Source: a virus. From it: a stretch of DNA of 64,000 nucleotides. The position numbers and the translations under genes are program-made. Under the pieces are notes generated by a model. It ran no database searches. It worked only from the letters and a program-made list of their open reading frames with translations, and was not told where the DNA came from. Shown here one piece after another: positions 29,012 through 36,849 of the stretch. Position 1 is the stretch's first letter. Every line of letters begins with the position of its first letter. The DNA lies in IMG/VR virus record IMGVR_UViG_3300010373_000006, positions 1 to 64,000 of that record, one strand, 5' to 3'.

Positions 29012-29209
29012 TCACTCGGCGGCGATCGTGTGGTTGCCCTCCCAATCCTGCACCTCGACGCGGCAACCGCCCTTGGCCAGCGTCCGGAGGTAGTCGTACG
29101 GGACATCCCGGTCCATCTCGGCGTGGCCCACATAGGTCACGGTGTAGGTGTTGCCGCTGGTCCGGGTCGCGTTTGCAATTTCCGGGCTCGTCTTGGTCTT
29201 GGTCGTCAT
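29012..29209 (-). CDS. hypothetical protein, 65 aa
   Basis: ATG 29209 lies 8 bases after GAGAGG. The product has a Thr/Lys-rich start and a beta-rich body (NTYTVTYVGHAEMDRDVPYD, KGGCRVEVQDWEG). It is the first gene of the minus operon after the promoter at 29272-29300. The function is unknown. Confidence 0.5.
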   Translation of the reverse strand: MTTKTKTSPEIANATRTSGNTYTVTYVGHAEMDRDVPYDYLRTLAKGGCRVEVQDWEGNHTIAAE

Positions 29210-29271
29210 CTTTCGATCCTCTCGCGTTCGGGGTTGGGTTCTCGTCTTCGTTTCCTCGTCTCCACACTTAC

Positions 29272-29300
29272 AATATACACCCTGTTCCATCATCCGTCAA
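29272..29300 (-). promoter_or_regulatory. promoter of the leftward accessory operon
   Basis: On the minus strand TTGACG (plus 29295-29300), a 17-bp spacer and TATATT (plus 29272-29277) form a strong promoter. The -35 box overlaps the operator-like GTCAACAGCGTAGAC (29296-29310), so the regulator encoded just upstream could repress it. Confidence 0.65.
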
Positions 29301-29320
29301 CAGCGTAGACGGATAAAATA

Positions 29321-29572
29321 TCACTCGGCTGCGATTTCGGGGCGCAAGTCGATATCCTGCCCGAAGATAAAACTTCGGAAATTCTCTGGGTCGTCGCCCT
29401 TTTTCCGCTTCGGCGCACGCGAAATCAGGTCACGCACGGCCTGCCGGGCGACATGCGCCATGGGCATTCCGGCCCGTCGTGCGATATCGGCCAATGCGGC
29501 GTGCTCATCGTTGGTCAGGTCGAGGCGGACGGCCTTTGCGGCCGGCGCGCGTGCTGGGGTGCCCTTGGCCAT
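29321..29572 (-). CDS. ribbon-helix-helix regulator
   Basis: ATG 29572 lies 9 bases after AGGAG. The 83-residue product has the strand KAVRLDLTNDEHAALADIAR followed by a helix pair (AGMPMAHVARQAVRDLISRA), typical of RHH proteins, and a charged tail. Related 15-bp palindromic motifs lie on either side of the gene, suggesting autoregulation and control of the operon that follows. Confidence 0.65.
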   Translation of the reverse strand: MAKGTPARAPAAKAVRLDLTNDEHAALADIARRAGMPMAHVARQAVRDLISRAPKRKKGDDPENFRSFIFGQDIDLRPEIAAE

Positions 29573-29619
29573 TGAGTGTCGCTCCTGTGTGCGGGTGAGT
29601 GTGGACAGATGCCTATAGT

Positions 29620-29634
29620 GTATACGCTGTAGAC
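29620..29634. promoter_or_regulatory. operator-like palindrome upstream of the RHH gene
   Basis: GTATACGCTGTAGAC, whose complement GTCTACAGCGTATAC matches GTCAACAGCGTAGAC at 29296-29310 in 13 of 15 positions. The copy here is in the divergent region between the RHH gene and the rightward gene at 29746. A weak rightward pair, TTGAAT and TACACT, near 29728-29757 may be a promoter. Confidence 0.55.
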
Positions 29635-29745
29635 GGAATCCGCAAGGCAACCCTCCGGAATCTCCGGATAGTTCCCTCCGTCCATCCCATTCTCGCAATT
29701 ATCACATCCCGTATCGGAAGAAATCTCTTGAATTGTCTCCCAAAT

Positions 29746-30480
29746 ATGGCGTACACTCTCCCGCCAGCGGAAGCAACCAGGCGAGTTGCCTCCGTCCAAC
29801 CCAATGGCGGGCGACCCTTGGGCGACATCCTATCCTCAGACGCGGGCGACCTACTCCGCGTGCTCCAATCCGAGAGCGCGCAGGCCGGTGTCGCATCGCT
29901 CGCGTGGGCCGACGAGCGGTATGCCGCGGCACTGGCCGAACTCCTCGGCGGCGGACAGGCGGTTCTCTCCGAAGGTGCCGTAGTCGTCGCCGTGGACGCA
30001 TCCGGTGAGCCCCTACCCTGGGTCGCCGAATGGCAGGCCCCCGTCGATCCTCCAGAGCGATACCAGCCTCAGAGCGTCGATCCCGACCGGCTCGATCGGC
30101 ACACCGCGACCCGGCCTGATCGGCGACGCAACGGCGAGCGGTACGACCCGGCGATTGCGTGGCAGGGCGAGGACTGCCTGACGCGCGGGGTCAGCCTCCA
30201 GTGGACTGAGGCCCTCCGGACGCATGCCCGCGACTGTCCCGCATGCGGGGGAGCGATGCTCTCGCGCACGGAGGTGTGCCTGTGCTGCGACTCGCGCCCG
30301 GAGTATGAGGCCGCGCAGAAGGCGCTGGCCGGCCGCCACGATCGTCCACGGTACAAGCCCGACCCGAAGCGGGCGGGAGGCCGGGGCAAGGCGACGGGGC
30401 ACGACCTGCCGGCGGTGGACCCCAAAGCGAAGCGACCGAACGCGTGGAAGAAACCGAGACGGAAAGGGGGAACGCGGTGA
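29746..30480 (+). CDS. hypothetical protein with C-terminal zinc pair
   Basis: The start is uncertain: ATG 29746 has no ribosome-binding site, and TTG 29728 is an alternative. The 244-residue product is helical at first (DLLRVLQSESAQAGVASLAW), has a Pro/Asp-rich middle and carries CPACGG and CLCCDSRPEYEAA near residues 162-185, then a basic tail. It overlaps the next gene by 4 bp. It is not recognised. Confidence 0.5.
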   Translation: MAYTLPPAEATRRVASVQPNGGRPLGDILSSDAGDLLRVLQSESAQAGVASLAWADERYAAALAELLGGGQAVLSEGAVVVAVDASGEPLPWVAEWQAPVDPPERYQPQSVDPDRLDRHTATRPDRRRNGERYDPAIAWQGEDCLTRGVSLQWTEALRTHARDCPACGGAMLSRTEVCLCCDSRPEYEAAQKALAGRHDRPRYKPDPKRAGGRGKATGHDLPAVDPKAKRPNAWKKPRRKGGTR

Positions 30481-31016
30481 AAGCGTGCTCAGAGTGCGGT
30501 AGTGAGTTTGGACATCTCGATACGTGCTCGCGGTCCCGGCGGCATGCAGGTTCGAACGCGGAGACGCCGAGCGTTCGAAGTTCCGACGGGCTTATGGCGG
30601 TAGTTGAGCCGGAGAGGCGCCCTTTGTGCGCGGAGTGCGGGTCGGCGTGGGGCAAGCCGCATGAGGGAACCTGCCCGAAGTCGCCGTTTTTCAAGCCGCC
30701 AGCGAAGTCGAAGGGGCAAGTTCCAACGGCGGAAATGGAGAGGGTCGTGAGTGCCAAGGCGAAAACAGAACAGGCCGAAGCGCCGCCCAAGGCGGAGGCC
30801 AACGACGACCGGCCGCGCGTTCAGGCCCGCCCGTATGTGGAGCACGACGGCTTCTTGGTGCCGAAACCCGAGCCGCTTTCGTCTATCCGCCGTGAGCTCG
30901 CGGCGATGGCAGCCGTGAGTGAGGCGCTCGAGGGGCTGGAGGCGGAATCGGCGCGGCGCGTGCTCGACTGGGTGGTGGATGTGATGGAGCTAGGGGGAGA
31001 GGGGGTGGAAAACTGA
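30477..31016 (+). CDS. two-zinc-knuckle protein with helical C terminus
   Basis: GTG 30477 follows AAAGGGGGA. The 179-residue product has CSECGSEFGHLDTC and CAECGSAWGKPHEGTC, two similar knuckles, a Lys/Ala-rich linker and a helical end (RRELAAMAAVSEALEGLEAE). The two knuckles look like an internal duplication. The function is unknown. Confidence 0.55.
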   Translation: MKACSECGSEFGHLDTCSRSRRHAGSNAETPSVRSSDGLMAVVEPERRPLCAECGSAWGKPHEGTCPKSPFFKPPAKSKGQVPTAEMERVVSAKAKTEQAEAPPKAEANDDRPRVQARPYVEHDGFLVPKPEPLSSIRRELAAMAAVSEALEGLEAESARRVLDWVVDVMELGGEGVEN

Positions 31017-31027
31017 GCCGACGACCT

Positions 31028-31279
31028 GTGCTGACGCTGGCAATGGACTACGAGCCGCCCTGGGTTGACGGCCACGCCATGCGGATGGTTTGGCGCCGCG
31101 ATTTCATCATCGCCGTCGCCGGAACGATGGGCGCGTCGTCGGGGTTCATCGCCGATGGGCTCGCGCACGGCGCCACGCTCAGCGAACGGCAGATCCGGCG
31201 CATCCTTCACTCGGAAGTGATGTCCGAGCCGACGATCAAGAAACTGCATGAATTGCTGTGTCAATCGCGTGGGGCGTGA
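31028..31279 (+). CDS. hypothetical protein, possible DNA-binding helix pair
   Basis: GTG 31028; 83 residues. IADGLAHGATLSERQIRRIL followed by SEPTIKKLHELL has the spacing of a helix-turn-helix, so DNA binding is possible. It is not recognised otherwise. Confidence 0.5.
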   Translation: MLTLAMDYEPPWVDGHAMRMVWRRDFIIAVAGTMGASSGFIADGLAHGATLSERQIRRILHSEVMSEPTIKKLHELLCQSRGA

Positions 31280-31315
31280 CCGAGCGACCGGATCTAATAG
31301 GGATAGGAGACCATC

Positions 31316-31588
31316 TTGACCAACGCTTCCATCGTCGCTCGCCTCGCCACGATCCGCCAGCACTCAGCCGAGACGTACGTGATGCACGAACTCGACCGGC
31401 TGACGAACGACCTGCAAGCCGAGCCCGACGCCGCCGCGACGCCGCCTGCGTTCGACCTGGTGGCGGAAGGCAGGCCGACGGTCCTCGAACGGCTGAGCGC
31501 TCTGGAGGGCACGGTGGCAAAACTGAGAACCGAACGGCAGGCGGAGACAAAGCGAATCCTTGCGGCAATCGCTGGGGACGCACCGTGA
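31316..31588 (+). CDS. hypothetical coiled-coil protein, TTG start
   Basis: TTG 31316 lies 6 bases after AGGAG. The 90-residue product is helical at both ends, with a heptad-like C terminus (VLERLSALEGTVAKLRTERQ). It may be a structural or assembly accessory. The function is unknown. Confidence 0.5.
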   Translation: MTNASIVARLATIRQHSAETYVMHELDRLTNDLQAEPDAAATPPAFDLVAEGRPTVLERLSALEGTVAKLRTERQAETKRILAAIAGDAP

Positions 31589-31650
31589 ACGACCTTCCTC
31601 CCGAACGTGCCGAACTCGTGACGTTCCCGGATCGGAGACCCTTGAGGTGA
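31585..31650 (+). CDS. 21-aa peptide, tentative
   Basis: GTG 31585 overlaps the previous stop and the frame ends at TGA 31650, overlapping the next start. The peptide (MNDLPPERAELVTFP ...) could be real or just a coupling device between its neighbours. Confidence 0.25.
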   Translation: MNDLPPERAELVTFPDRRPLR

Positions 31651-31856
31651 TCCTGTCCGACCCAACGCTGCTCACGCCGATTGCGGACCCGGCTCCGGTC
31701 TACTGCGATCGTTGCAGCCAACGCTCTGGCTTTCGCGTCTATCATGCTGGCGACTGCCCGCAGGCCCGCGAAGACGCCGTGATCCGCGACGCTCGCGAAC
31801 TCCTCGAATCCCGCGGCTACACGGTGATGCCGCCCAGTAGAGACGAGTCTATCTGA
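31647..31856 (+). CDS. small zinc-pair protein, 69 aa
   Basis: GTG 31647 lies within GAGGTGATCCTG; by analogy with the genes at 10908 and 11220 the real start might be CTG 31653. The product has CDRCSQRSGF and a later Cys (GDCPQAREDA). The function is unknown. Confidence 0.45.
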   Translation: MILSDPTLLTPIADPAPVYCDRCSQRSGFRVYHAGDCPQAREDAVIRDARELLESRGYTVMPPSRDESI

Positions 31857-32068
31857 TGATTGATCCCAGCCTTATCGCTGAACGCACCGCGGCCTACGAG
31901 ATGCGCGACACCGCCGACAAGCGTATCGTCGCCGCCGATGCCGCGATCCTCGCCGTGATGAACGACGGTGACATGGTAACGACCCACCCGACGGACGTGC
32001 CGGTCATCATGCGCGTCGGTAACGAAATCAAGGACGGCCTGCTCAAATCGGTGCACGCCCTCCAATGA
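31856..32068 (+). CDS. hypothetical protein, 70 aa
   Basis: ATG 31856 shares its A with the previous stop. This is a helical protein (IAERTAAYEMRDTADKRIVA) followed by a small beta part (VTTHPTDVPVIMRVGNEI). It overlaps the next gene by 4 bp. It is not recognised. Confidence 0.5.
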   Translation: MIDPSLIAERTAAYEMRDTADKRIVAADAAILAVMNDGDMVTTHPTDVPVIMRVGNEIKDGLLKSVHALQ

Positions 32069-32607
32069 GCGACGCCACAAAACTCCCGCATGGGATCGAA
32101 CCACTGCCGCCAAGGGGGAGGGGATCGCGCACCTCCGTAGACCCCGCGCGGCCGTGTGGTAAGCGCCCGGTTGCCCTCTGGGTTGGCGGTGGCTGCCTTG
32201 GCGCTTTCGTGCTGTCGCTCGTGCTGGGGCTGGTTGGAGTCGTCACATACGATCACTGGCCGGTGCATGTCGACCCGCCGAACCCGACGCCCTCGCCGAT
32301 CGAGGGGACGCTCTGGGTAACGCTGGTGTACGACCCCGACGCTCCCGGCGTGGACTTCGCGCGAATGGAGGCCGACCCCGCGCTCGAGGAGGGAATCGTC
32401 AAGCTTGGCGGTCATCTTCGCAAATTCACCGAAGAGTCGAAGGTGCTCGACGACAAGGGCCTGCGGCGCTTCGTCGCGGCTAGCGGCGTGCCGACCCTCA
32501 TCATCCAGGCAGAAGGCGAGAAACGGGTCTACGCCAAGCGCTGTCCCACGTCCGCCTCAGAAGTCGTCGCCGCCGCGCGGCTGTACAAAGAGGGTAAGTT
32601 CAAGTGA
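32065..32607 (+). CDS. membrane-anchored protein, thioredoxin-like outside domain
   Basis: The 180-residue product has one membrane span (about residues 36-60) after a basic, Pro-rich N terminus. The C-terminal domain (TLWVTLVYDPDAPGVDF ... FVAASGVPTLIIQAEGEKRV) has the strand order and the cis-Pro-like G-V-P-T of a thioredoxin fold, without a CxxC centre. It probably sits in the cytoplasmic membrane facing out. It overlaps the peptidase gene by 4 bp. Confidence 0.5.
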   Translation: MSDATKLPHGIEPLPPRGRGSRTSVDPARPCGKRPVALWVGGGCLGAFVLSLVLGLVGVVTYDHWPVHVDPPNPTPSPIEGTLWVTLVYDPDAPGVDFARMEADPALEEGIVKLGGHLRKFTEESKVLDDKGLRRFVAASGVPTLIIQAEGEKRVYAKRCPTSASEVVAAARLYKEGKFK

Positions 32608-33407
32608 CCTCGACTGATCCCCTCGTTACTGACGCCTCGGGCAAGCCGATTTATGGCATGGGACTCGTCTCGTCGGCTTCCGAACGTCATCTCATGGCCG
32701 CGTTCGGCGACCATTACCCGGTTGTGCCGCGCGACCAGTGGAAGCCGATCAGTTTCAAGGATGTCTACCCGTTCAAGATTCTCAATCAAGGTGGGCACGG
32801 CTCATGCGTCGGGCATGGAACCGGAACCGCTGCGAACAAGGTGTGGCAGCGTAACGGAGGTGCCCCGCACACGTTCTCCTCGTGCTTTGTCTACGGAATG
32901 ATCAACGGCGGACGGGACGCCGGCGCGTCGATCGTCGCGGCCCTACACAGCCTTGAACGCGATGGGGTTTGTTTTCAGGAGCAGGTTCCCGAGGGCATGG
33001 TTTACGCTAGCCAATTCCCGCCCGAGGCCCAGCAAATCGCTAATCGCTTCAAGGGGTGGAAAGGCTTTGTTTGCTCGTCCGTCGATGAAATGGTTTCCGG
33101 TTTGCTTCACGGCGGCATGCCGGTCTACGGGGTGGCGGTCGGTGGTGCCTTTCAGGGCTATCGCTCCGGCTGGATTCAGGTGTCTGGCGGTTGGGCAAAC
33201 CACTGTGTCACGGCCGACGGACTGATCAACGAAGGCGGCGTCTGGGGCTTGGACGGAATTAACTCCTGGGGTGAAGCGTGGGGCGACAAGGGGCGATTCA
33301 AGATCCGCCTGGAGTCGATCGCGCGTGATGAACTGTTTGTGCTCATGGCGCCTCCTGACGATCCGCAGGAAACCTCGTTGCCTCCGAAGGTGGAAACTCT
33401 CGCATGA
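32604..33407 (+). CDS. papain-like (C1A) cysteine peptidase
   Basis: The 267-residue protein has the C1A active-site set: Gln62 in ILNQGGHGSCVGHG, catalytic Cys68, His200 in GGWANHCVTADG and Asn220 in GINSWGEAWGDKGRFKI, the last also matching the N-S-W-G signature. No signal peptide or propeptide is evident. Papain-type enzymes are uncommon in phages; possible roles are virion or lysis protein processing or attack on host proteins. It is coupled by 4-bp overlaps to membrane and secreted proteins on both sides. Confidence 0.85.
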   Translation: MTSTDPLVTDASGKPIYGMGLVSSASERHLMAAFGDHYPVVPRDQWKPISFKDVYPFKILNQGGHGSCVGHGTGTAANKVWQRNGGAPHTFSSCFVYGMINGGRDAGASIVAALHSLERDGVCFQEQVPEGMVYASQFPPEAQQIANRFKGWKGFVCSSVDEMVSGLLHGGMPVYGVAVGGAFQGYRSGWIQVSGGWANHCVTADGLINEGGVWGLDGINSWGEAWGDKGRFKIRLESIARDELFVLMAPPDDPQETSLPPKVETLA

Positions 33408-34120
33408 TCACGCTCACATTGATCGCCTTGCTTACAACAACCCCGGACGGTCTTCCCCCGAAAGTCGATCCGGCTCCCGCGCAATCCGCTTCGCTACCGC
33501 GGACCCCGGCTGGGGTGGCAACGATCGCTCCCGTTGCCGCCTCGCCGGTTAAATCCACCACCGAACCGCTCGTCAGTCCCGCCCCCCTTCCGCCGGCTGG
33601 GGAGGCGGTCGTGTCGGTCCGCACGCCGCCGGCCGCCTCCCTCCCGTCCGCGACGAGACCGGGCGAATGCCTGTGCGTGCGATGCGATTGCGACCCATGC
33701 AGCTGTAATTACGCGAGAAACGGACGCGGAGAGAAGGTCGCGATTGTCGACGATAATCCTTCGCCATCCAAAGAGGATCTGTACGCCTCCGGCATGCCTT
33801 GCCGATTTTGCGGCTACCGCTACACAGTTTCGGCATTAGGCGGCAACCCATGTCCGAAATGTCACTGGGTTCCACCGGATAAGGTTGCGCCTCGATCGCT
33901 CCATCGCCTCGCCGACTCATCTAGGCAGGTCTGGACCTCGCCTGACCCGGCATGGATTCGCATCTGGGTGGCGCAGGAAAACACCCGGCTCGCCGCGCAG
34001 AGACGACCCGCCCCGGTGACGTACGCCGCGCCGGCCTATGCGGGGTCGTGTGCGACGGGGCAATGTCCGAACGCGGCCTACACGTATCAACGGGGCTTTT
34101 TCGGGTTCCGCGGCCGATGA
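33404..34120 (+). CDS. exported Pro-rich, Cys-rich protein
   Basis: The 238-residue product begins with a short hydrophobic stretch (ITLTLIALLTT) that may be a weak signal sequence, then a Pro/Ala-rich spacer to about residue 85, a cluster CLCVRCDCDPCSCNY, and a zinc ribbon CRFCGYRYTVSALGGNPCPKC. The end has CATGQC and aromatic Gly repeats. It is not recognised; the envelope location is inferred. Confidence 0.5.
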   Translation: MITLTLIALLTTTPDGLPPKVDPAPAQSASLPRTPAGVATIAPVAASPVKSTTEPLVSPAPLPPAGEAVVSVRTPPAASLPSATRPGECLCVRCDCDPCSCNYARNGRGEKVAIVDDNPSPSKEDLYASGMPCRFCGYRYTVSALGGNPCPKCHWVPPDKVAPRSLHRLADSSRQVWTSPDPAWIRIWVAQENTRLAAQRRPAPVTYAAPAYAGSCATGQCPNAAYTYQRGFFGFRGR

Positions 34121-34590
34121 CCTATGCCCACGCCTTCGCGGCCCTCGTCATGATCTACCTACAGCGGACGTGGCTCCCAATCCTGGCCGGCGTGATCCTG
34201 GGTAGCCTCTTGACCCTCGCCGCATTCACGCTGGCCGACCCGCCAGCGCCGGCGCTCACCGACCTGCGATTCGCCGCTCCCGCCGGCCCGGCGCTCTCGA
34301 CGGAGCACCTGACGGCCAAGGTCGCACCGATCGTCCAAAAGCACCTGATCGACGCCAAGGCGGATATCGTGGCGCACGCGGGCGGGCTGGTTGAGCGTAC
34401 GGCAGTGCGGGTCGGGTTTCCGATTGCGGTGCGCGAAGTGCCTCCGGTTGTGGAGCACGGCATAGATGCGGTGGTCGACGAGTTCGGACAGTTCAGCATT
34501 CGCGACCTCGTGAAATTCCTCGATGGGCACGCCAAGGCTAAGGGCTACGCCTCGCCGCGACTTCTTACGGAACTCAAGGCCGCCCAGTGA
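34117..34590 (+). CDS. membrane-anchored protein, 157 aa
   Basis: ATG 34117 overlaps the previous stop. One strong hydrophobic helix (WLPILAGVILGSLLTLAAF, about residues 19-38) is followed by a mostly helical outside domain. It may be an anchor or spanin-like envelope protein; evidence for spanin function is weak. Confidence 0.5.
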   Translation: MTYAHAFAALVMIYLQRTWLPILAGVILGSLLTLAAFTLADPPAPALTDLRFAAPAGPALSTEHLTAKVAPIVQKHLIDAKADIVAHAGGLVERTAVRVGFPIAVREVPPVVEHGIDAVVDEFGQFSIRDLVKFLDGHAKAKGYASPRLLTELKAAQ

Positions 34591-34745
34591 ATGACGACGA
34601 CCTCGAAACGCTCACGTCCCGGCTACTCGTGGCCCTGTACGTGATCGTCTTCACGGCGCTGATTGCACTGGTCTTGCTGGCCAACCACGATCCACCCGCG
34701 AAGCCGCGGCCCGCGCGGTCCCCGTTTGTGAAAGCCCACCGATGA
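34587..34745 (+). CDS. 52-aa single-span membrane protein
   Basis: GTG 34587 overlaps the previous TGA. An acidic N terminus (NDDDLETLTSR), one span (LLVALYVIVFTALIALVLLA) and a basic tail are visible. The charge pattern and position make it a holin or anti-holin candidate, unproven. Confidence 0.5.
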   Translation: MNDDDLETLTSRLLVALYVIVFTALIALVLLANHDPPAKPRPARSPFVKAHR

Positions 34746-34840
34746 ACGACGACGACCGGGATCGGCTGTCGGCGGGTGTGATCTGTGTCATTGTATGCGT
34801 GGCGGTGGCATGCGTTTCATTGGTCGCGGTGTGTACATGA
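34742..34840 (+). CDS. 32-aa membrane peptide
   Basis: ATG 34742 overlaps the previous TGA. NDDDRDRLSAG leads into a single hydrophobic helix rich in Val and Cys. It resembles the preceding protein in its acidic start, which hints at duplication. It overlaps the next gene by 4 bp. Confidence 0.45.
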   Translation: MNDDDRDRLSAGVICVIVCVAVACVSLVAVCT

Positions 34841-35214
34841 CCTTCCGCGAATGGGCCGCTTACTGCGGCAAAGGTGCTCTCTGGCTGATACGGCATACGG
34901 GCGAAATGTTGCGAGACGGCATCGCGTCGTTCCTCCGTTGGCTCGGTCCGGTCGCCGGCGCCGTCAAGGGTGAACTCTCGAAGGAAGAGGCTCGCAAGGT
35001 GCTGGCCGCCGCGGGAATTACCGCGATGAGCGCGGCATCAACCGAGGCCGCGCGAGCCGCATTTATTCACAACGTTGAACTCTGGTCGGTCGTGGGTATT
35101 CCGTGCCTCCTGGCTATCGCTATCGCCGTACTCGAATCCGGCCGCCGCGCTGCACACGGCGAGCCTCCAACCAACCCGGAGCCATCGAAAGATGACCACC
35201 CTACCGCGACTTGA
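34837..35214 (+). CDS. membrane protein, 125 aa
   Basis: ATG 34837 overlaps the previous stop. An amphipathic N-terminal half (MTFREWAAYCGKGALWLIRH), an Ala-rich helix and one membrane span near residues 83-101 (VVGIPCLLAIAIAVLESG) are visible. The function is unknown; it is part of the envelope or lysis group. Confidence 0.5.
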   Translation: MTFREWAAYCGKGALWLIRHTGEMLRDGIASFLRWLGPVAGAVKGELSKEEARKVLAAAGITAMSAASTEAARAAFIHNVELWSVVGIPCLLAIAIAVLESGRRAAHGEPPTNPEPSKDDHPTAT

Positions 35215-35527
35215 AGCGATTTTCCCGATCGAACGGGATGGCGGGAAGTATGACCGCTTGTTGCTGCTCGCCGCGCTTTGCATCGCCCTTCCGATGGCCA
35301 TCGCGCAGGTCATGAACGGCGACGGCCCCTGGTGGGTTCCGGTAATCGTCATCGTGATCGGAGCCGGTCCGAGCGTGTGGGAGAAGGTCGCCGAGTATCG
35401 CAAGCGCAAGCGAACCCACGAAGAGTCGGCCGAGAATGCACGGCTACGGCATCAAATCATCGAACTGCAAGCGACCATTAACGAGTTGCACGAGCGAATT
35501 CTCGCATTGGAGATTCGGCCCAAATGA
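35192..35527 (+). CDS. two-span membrane protein with coiled-coil tail
   Basis: ATG 35192 lies inside the previous gene's end. Two hydrophobic helices (about 22-39 and 46-61) are followed by a basic coiled coil (ENARLRHQIIELQATINELH). Such topology is seen in phage holin-associated proteins; the role is inferred. Confidence 0.5.
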   Translation: MTTLPRLEAIFPIERDGGKYDRLLLLAALCIALPMAIAQVMNGDGPWWVPVIVIVIGAGPSVWEKVAEYRKRKRTHEESAENARLRHQIIELQATINELHERILALEIRPK

Positions 35528-35970
35528 GCGAACCCGAGACGATCGAGAAAACCGTCCCCACGACCTTAGCCGCAACCTCGCCGCCCAGCCCCCCGCACAA
35601 GCCGTGGTATGAAACCGTCGGCGACACGATCCAGGACGGTGCAGCCGCCGTCGGCCACGTCGTCGCGACCAGCCTGCACGCCGCTGGTGGCGCGATCGAG
35701 AGCATTCTACCGGCGGTTGAGGCGGAGGGCGAAAAGATCATCTCCGCCGAGCTGCCCGCGGCGGCTGCGTTCGCGCTCGATTACCTCGATCGGAACAAAA
35801 AAGAGTACGGCGACAAGGTCGCCGCGATGGTGCTGACTGCCGTGCTGGCCAAGGTGCCGGGCCTGGACCTGGCGGCATCGACGCTTTCGCCGCTGATCGT
35901 CGAGGAGTTCGACGCGCTGGTGGGGGTGCTGGAGACGGAATTGAAGACGTTGGGAGGGACGAGCAAGTGA
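35524..35970 (+). CDS. hypothetical Ala-rich protein, 148 aa
   Basis: A Pro/Thr-rich start is followed by helical, Ala-rich segments (AAAVGHVVATSLHAAGGAIE; AMVLTAVLAKVPGLDLAAS). Amphipathic rather than membrane-spanning. It is not recognised. It overlaps both neighbours by 4 bp. Confidence 0.5.
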   Translation: MSEPETIEKTVPTTLAATSPPSPPHKPWYETVGDTIQDGAAAVGHVVATSLHAAGGAIESILPAVEAEGEKIISAELPAAAAFALDYLDRNKKEYGDKVAAMVLTAVLAKVPGLDLAASTLSPLIVEEFDALVGVLETELKTLGGTSK

Positions 35971-36311
35971 CATCGTTTTTTGGGATCATCGGCGCCCTTA
36001 CGCTTCTCAGTATCGCTAACGGCTTGGCGGCTATCGGAATTGGCTATGCCGTCGAGCGGTTTGAGGATCGCAGCAATCGGCGGAACCGGGAATGCAGGGC
36101 TCAGGCCATCCGCGAGTTCGGAGATCGCCTTGAACAAGATGCGTGGTGGTTCAGCGAAGACGTTCCGACGATGAACCTGATCGCTGTGATCGCAAGACAC
36201 CTATCGCGCTCTGGCGGTTTCCCGCTCGATGACGTGCACGCAAAGTGGCGAAAAGACCGCGAAGCGCACAAGCCGATTCCAGTACCAGAAACAACGGAGG
36301 TAACGTCGTGA
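35967..36311 (+). CDS. membrane-anchored protein, 114 aa
   Basis: GTG 35967 overlaps the previous TGA. One N-terminal span (FFGIIGALTLLSIANGLAAI) precedes a charged helical part. The function is unknown. Confidence 0.5.
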   Translation: MTSFFGIIGALTLLSIANGLAAIGIGYAVERFEDRSNRRNRECRAQAIREFGDRLEQDAWWFSEDVPTMNLIAVIARHLSRSGGFPLDDVHAKWRKDREAHKPIPVPETTEVTS

Positions 36312-36535
36312 TCATCTTCGGCGCATTCACGATTATGCATCTGTTGGCGATTTTGTTCTTTCACTTCCTGCCCGGCCTATGCGGGGCGGCGGTGTTCATC
36401 TTCAAGGGCTACGGGCAAGCGAGGCCGACGAGCGGGAGCCTGGTCCGGGGCATCATCGCGGTGATGTGCCTGGTGTGCGGCGGGGTCGGGGGGCTGTTCG
36501 TGGCGCTGTGCTTGCCGGAGTGGCCGGAGCAGTGA
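36308..36535 (+). CDS. two-span membrane protein, 75 aa
   Basis: GTG 36308. Two hydrophobic segments (about residues 2-30 and 47-68) are joined by a short basic loop. It is a holin-like size and topology, just ahead of a CAP-domain gene; the holin role is a guess. Confidence 0.5.
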   Translation: MIIFGAFTIMHLLAILFFHFLPGLCGAAVFIFKGYGQARPTSGSLVRGIIAVMCLVCGGVGGLFVALCLPEWPEQ

Positions 36536-36846
36536 CCGACCCAACCGGTTTCCTCCCCCTCCTGAACGCCGCGCGCGAGGCCGAGGGCCTACCGCCGCTC
36601 ACGTTCGACGACGACCTCTCCGCCTATGCGGCACGCAACAACGCTCAGCAGCACCGGTTCAACCGCATCGGACACTTCACGAAGCCGCCCAGAGCCTCGC
36701 AGTGTGCGGGGATGGCGGAGAGCGCGGCGGACCTCCTGCACGCGCTGCTGAACGACCCGCCGCATCGGGTGATCCTGATGCGCGATACGGCGACGCGATG
36801 CGGGGTGGGGCGTGCGTCGGAATACTGGACGGTGAATGTGGTATGA
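36532..36846 (+). CDS. CAP/SCP-domain protein
   Basis: GTG 36532 overlaps the previous stop. The 104-residue product matches CAP domains: LLNAAREAEGLPPLTFDDDL, then A-x-N-N-A-Q-Q-H-R-F and a later E-S-A-x-D-L-L-H-A-L-L-N segment with the H-R-x-I-L motif. The second usual His/Glu pair is partly kept. Bacterial CAP proteins are mostly secreted and of uncertain activity; no signal peptide is seen here. Confidence 0.65.
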   Translation: MTDPTGFLPLLNAAREAEGLPPLTFDDDLSAYAARNNAQQHRFNRIGHFTKPPRASQCAGMAESAADLLHALLNDPPHRVILMRDTATRCGVGRASEYWTVNVV

Positions 36847-36849
36847 GGT

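Noticed and set aside
32065-36846. Endolysin or lysozyme gene
   Set aside because: No glycosidase, amidase or typical peptidoglycan-peptidase motif was recognised; the papain-like peptidase and CAP protein are not taken as endolysins without further evidence.
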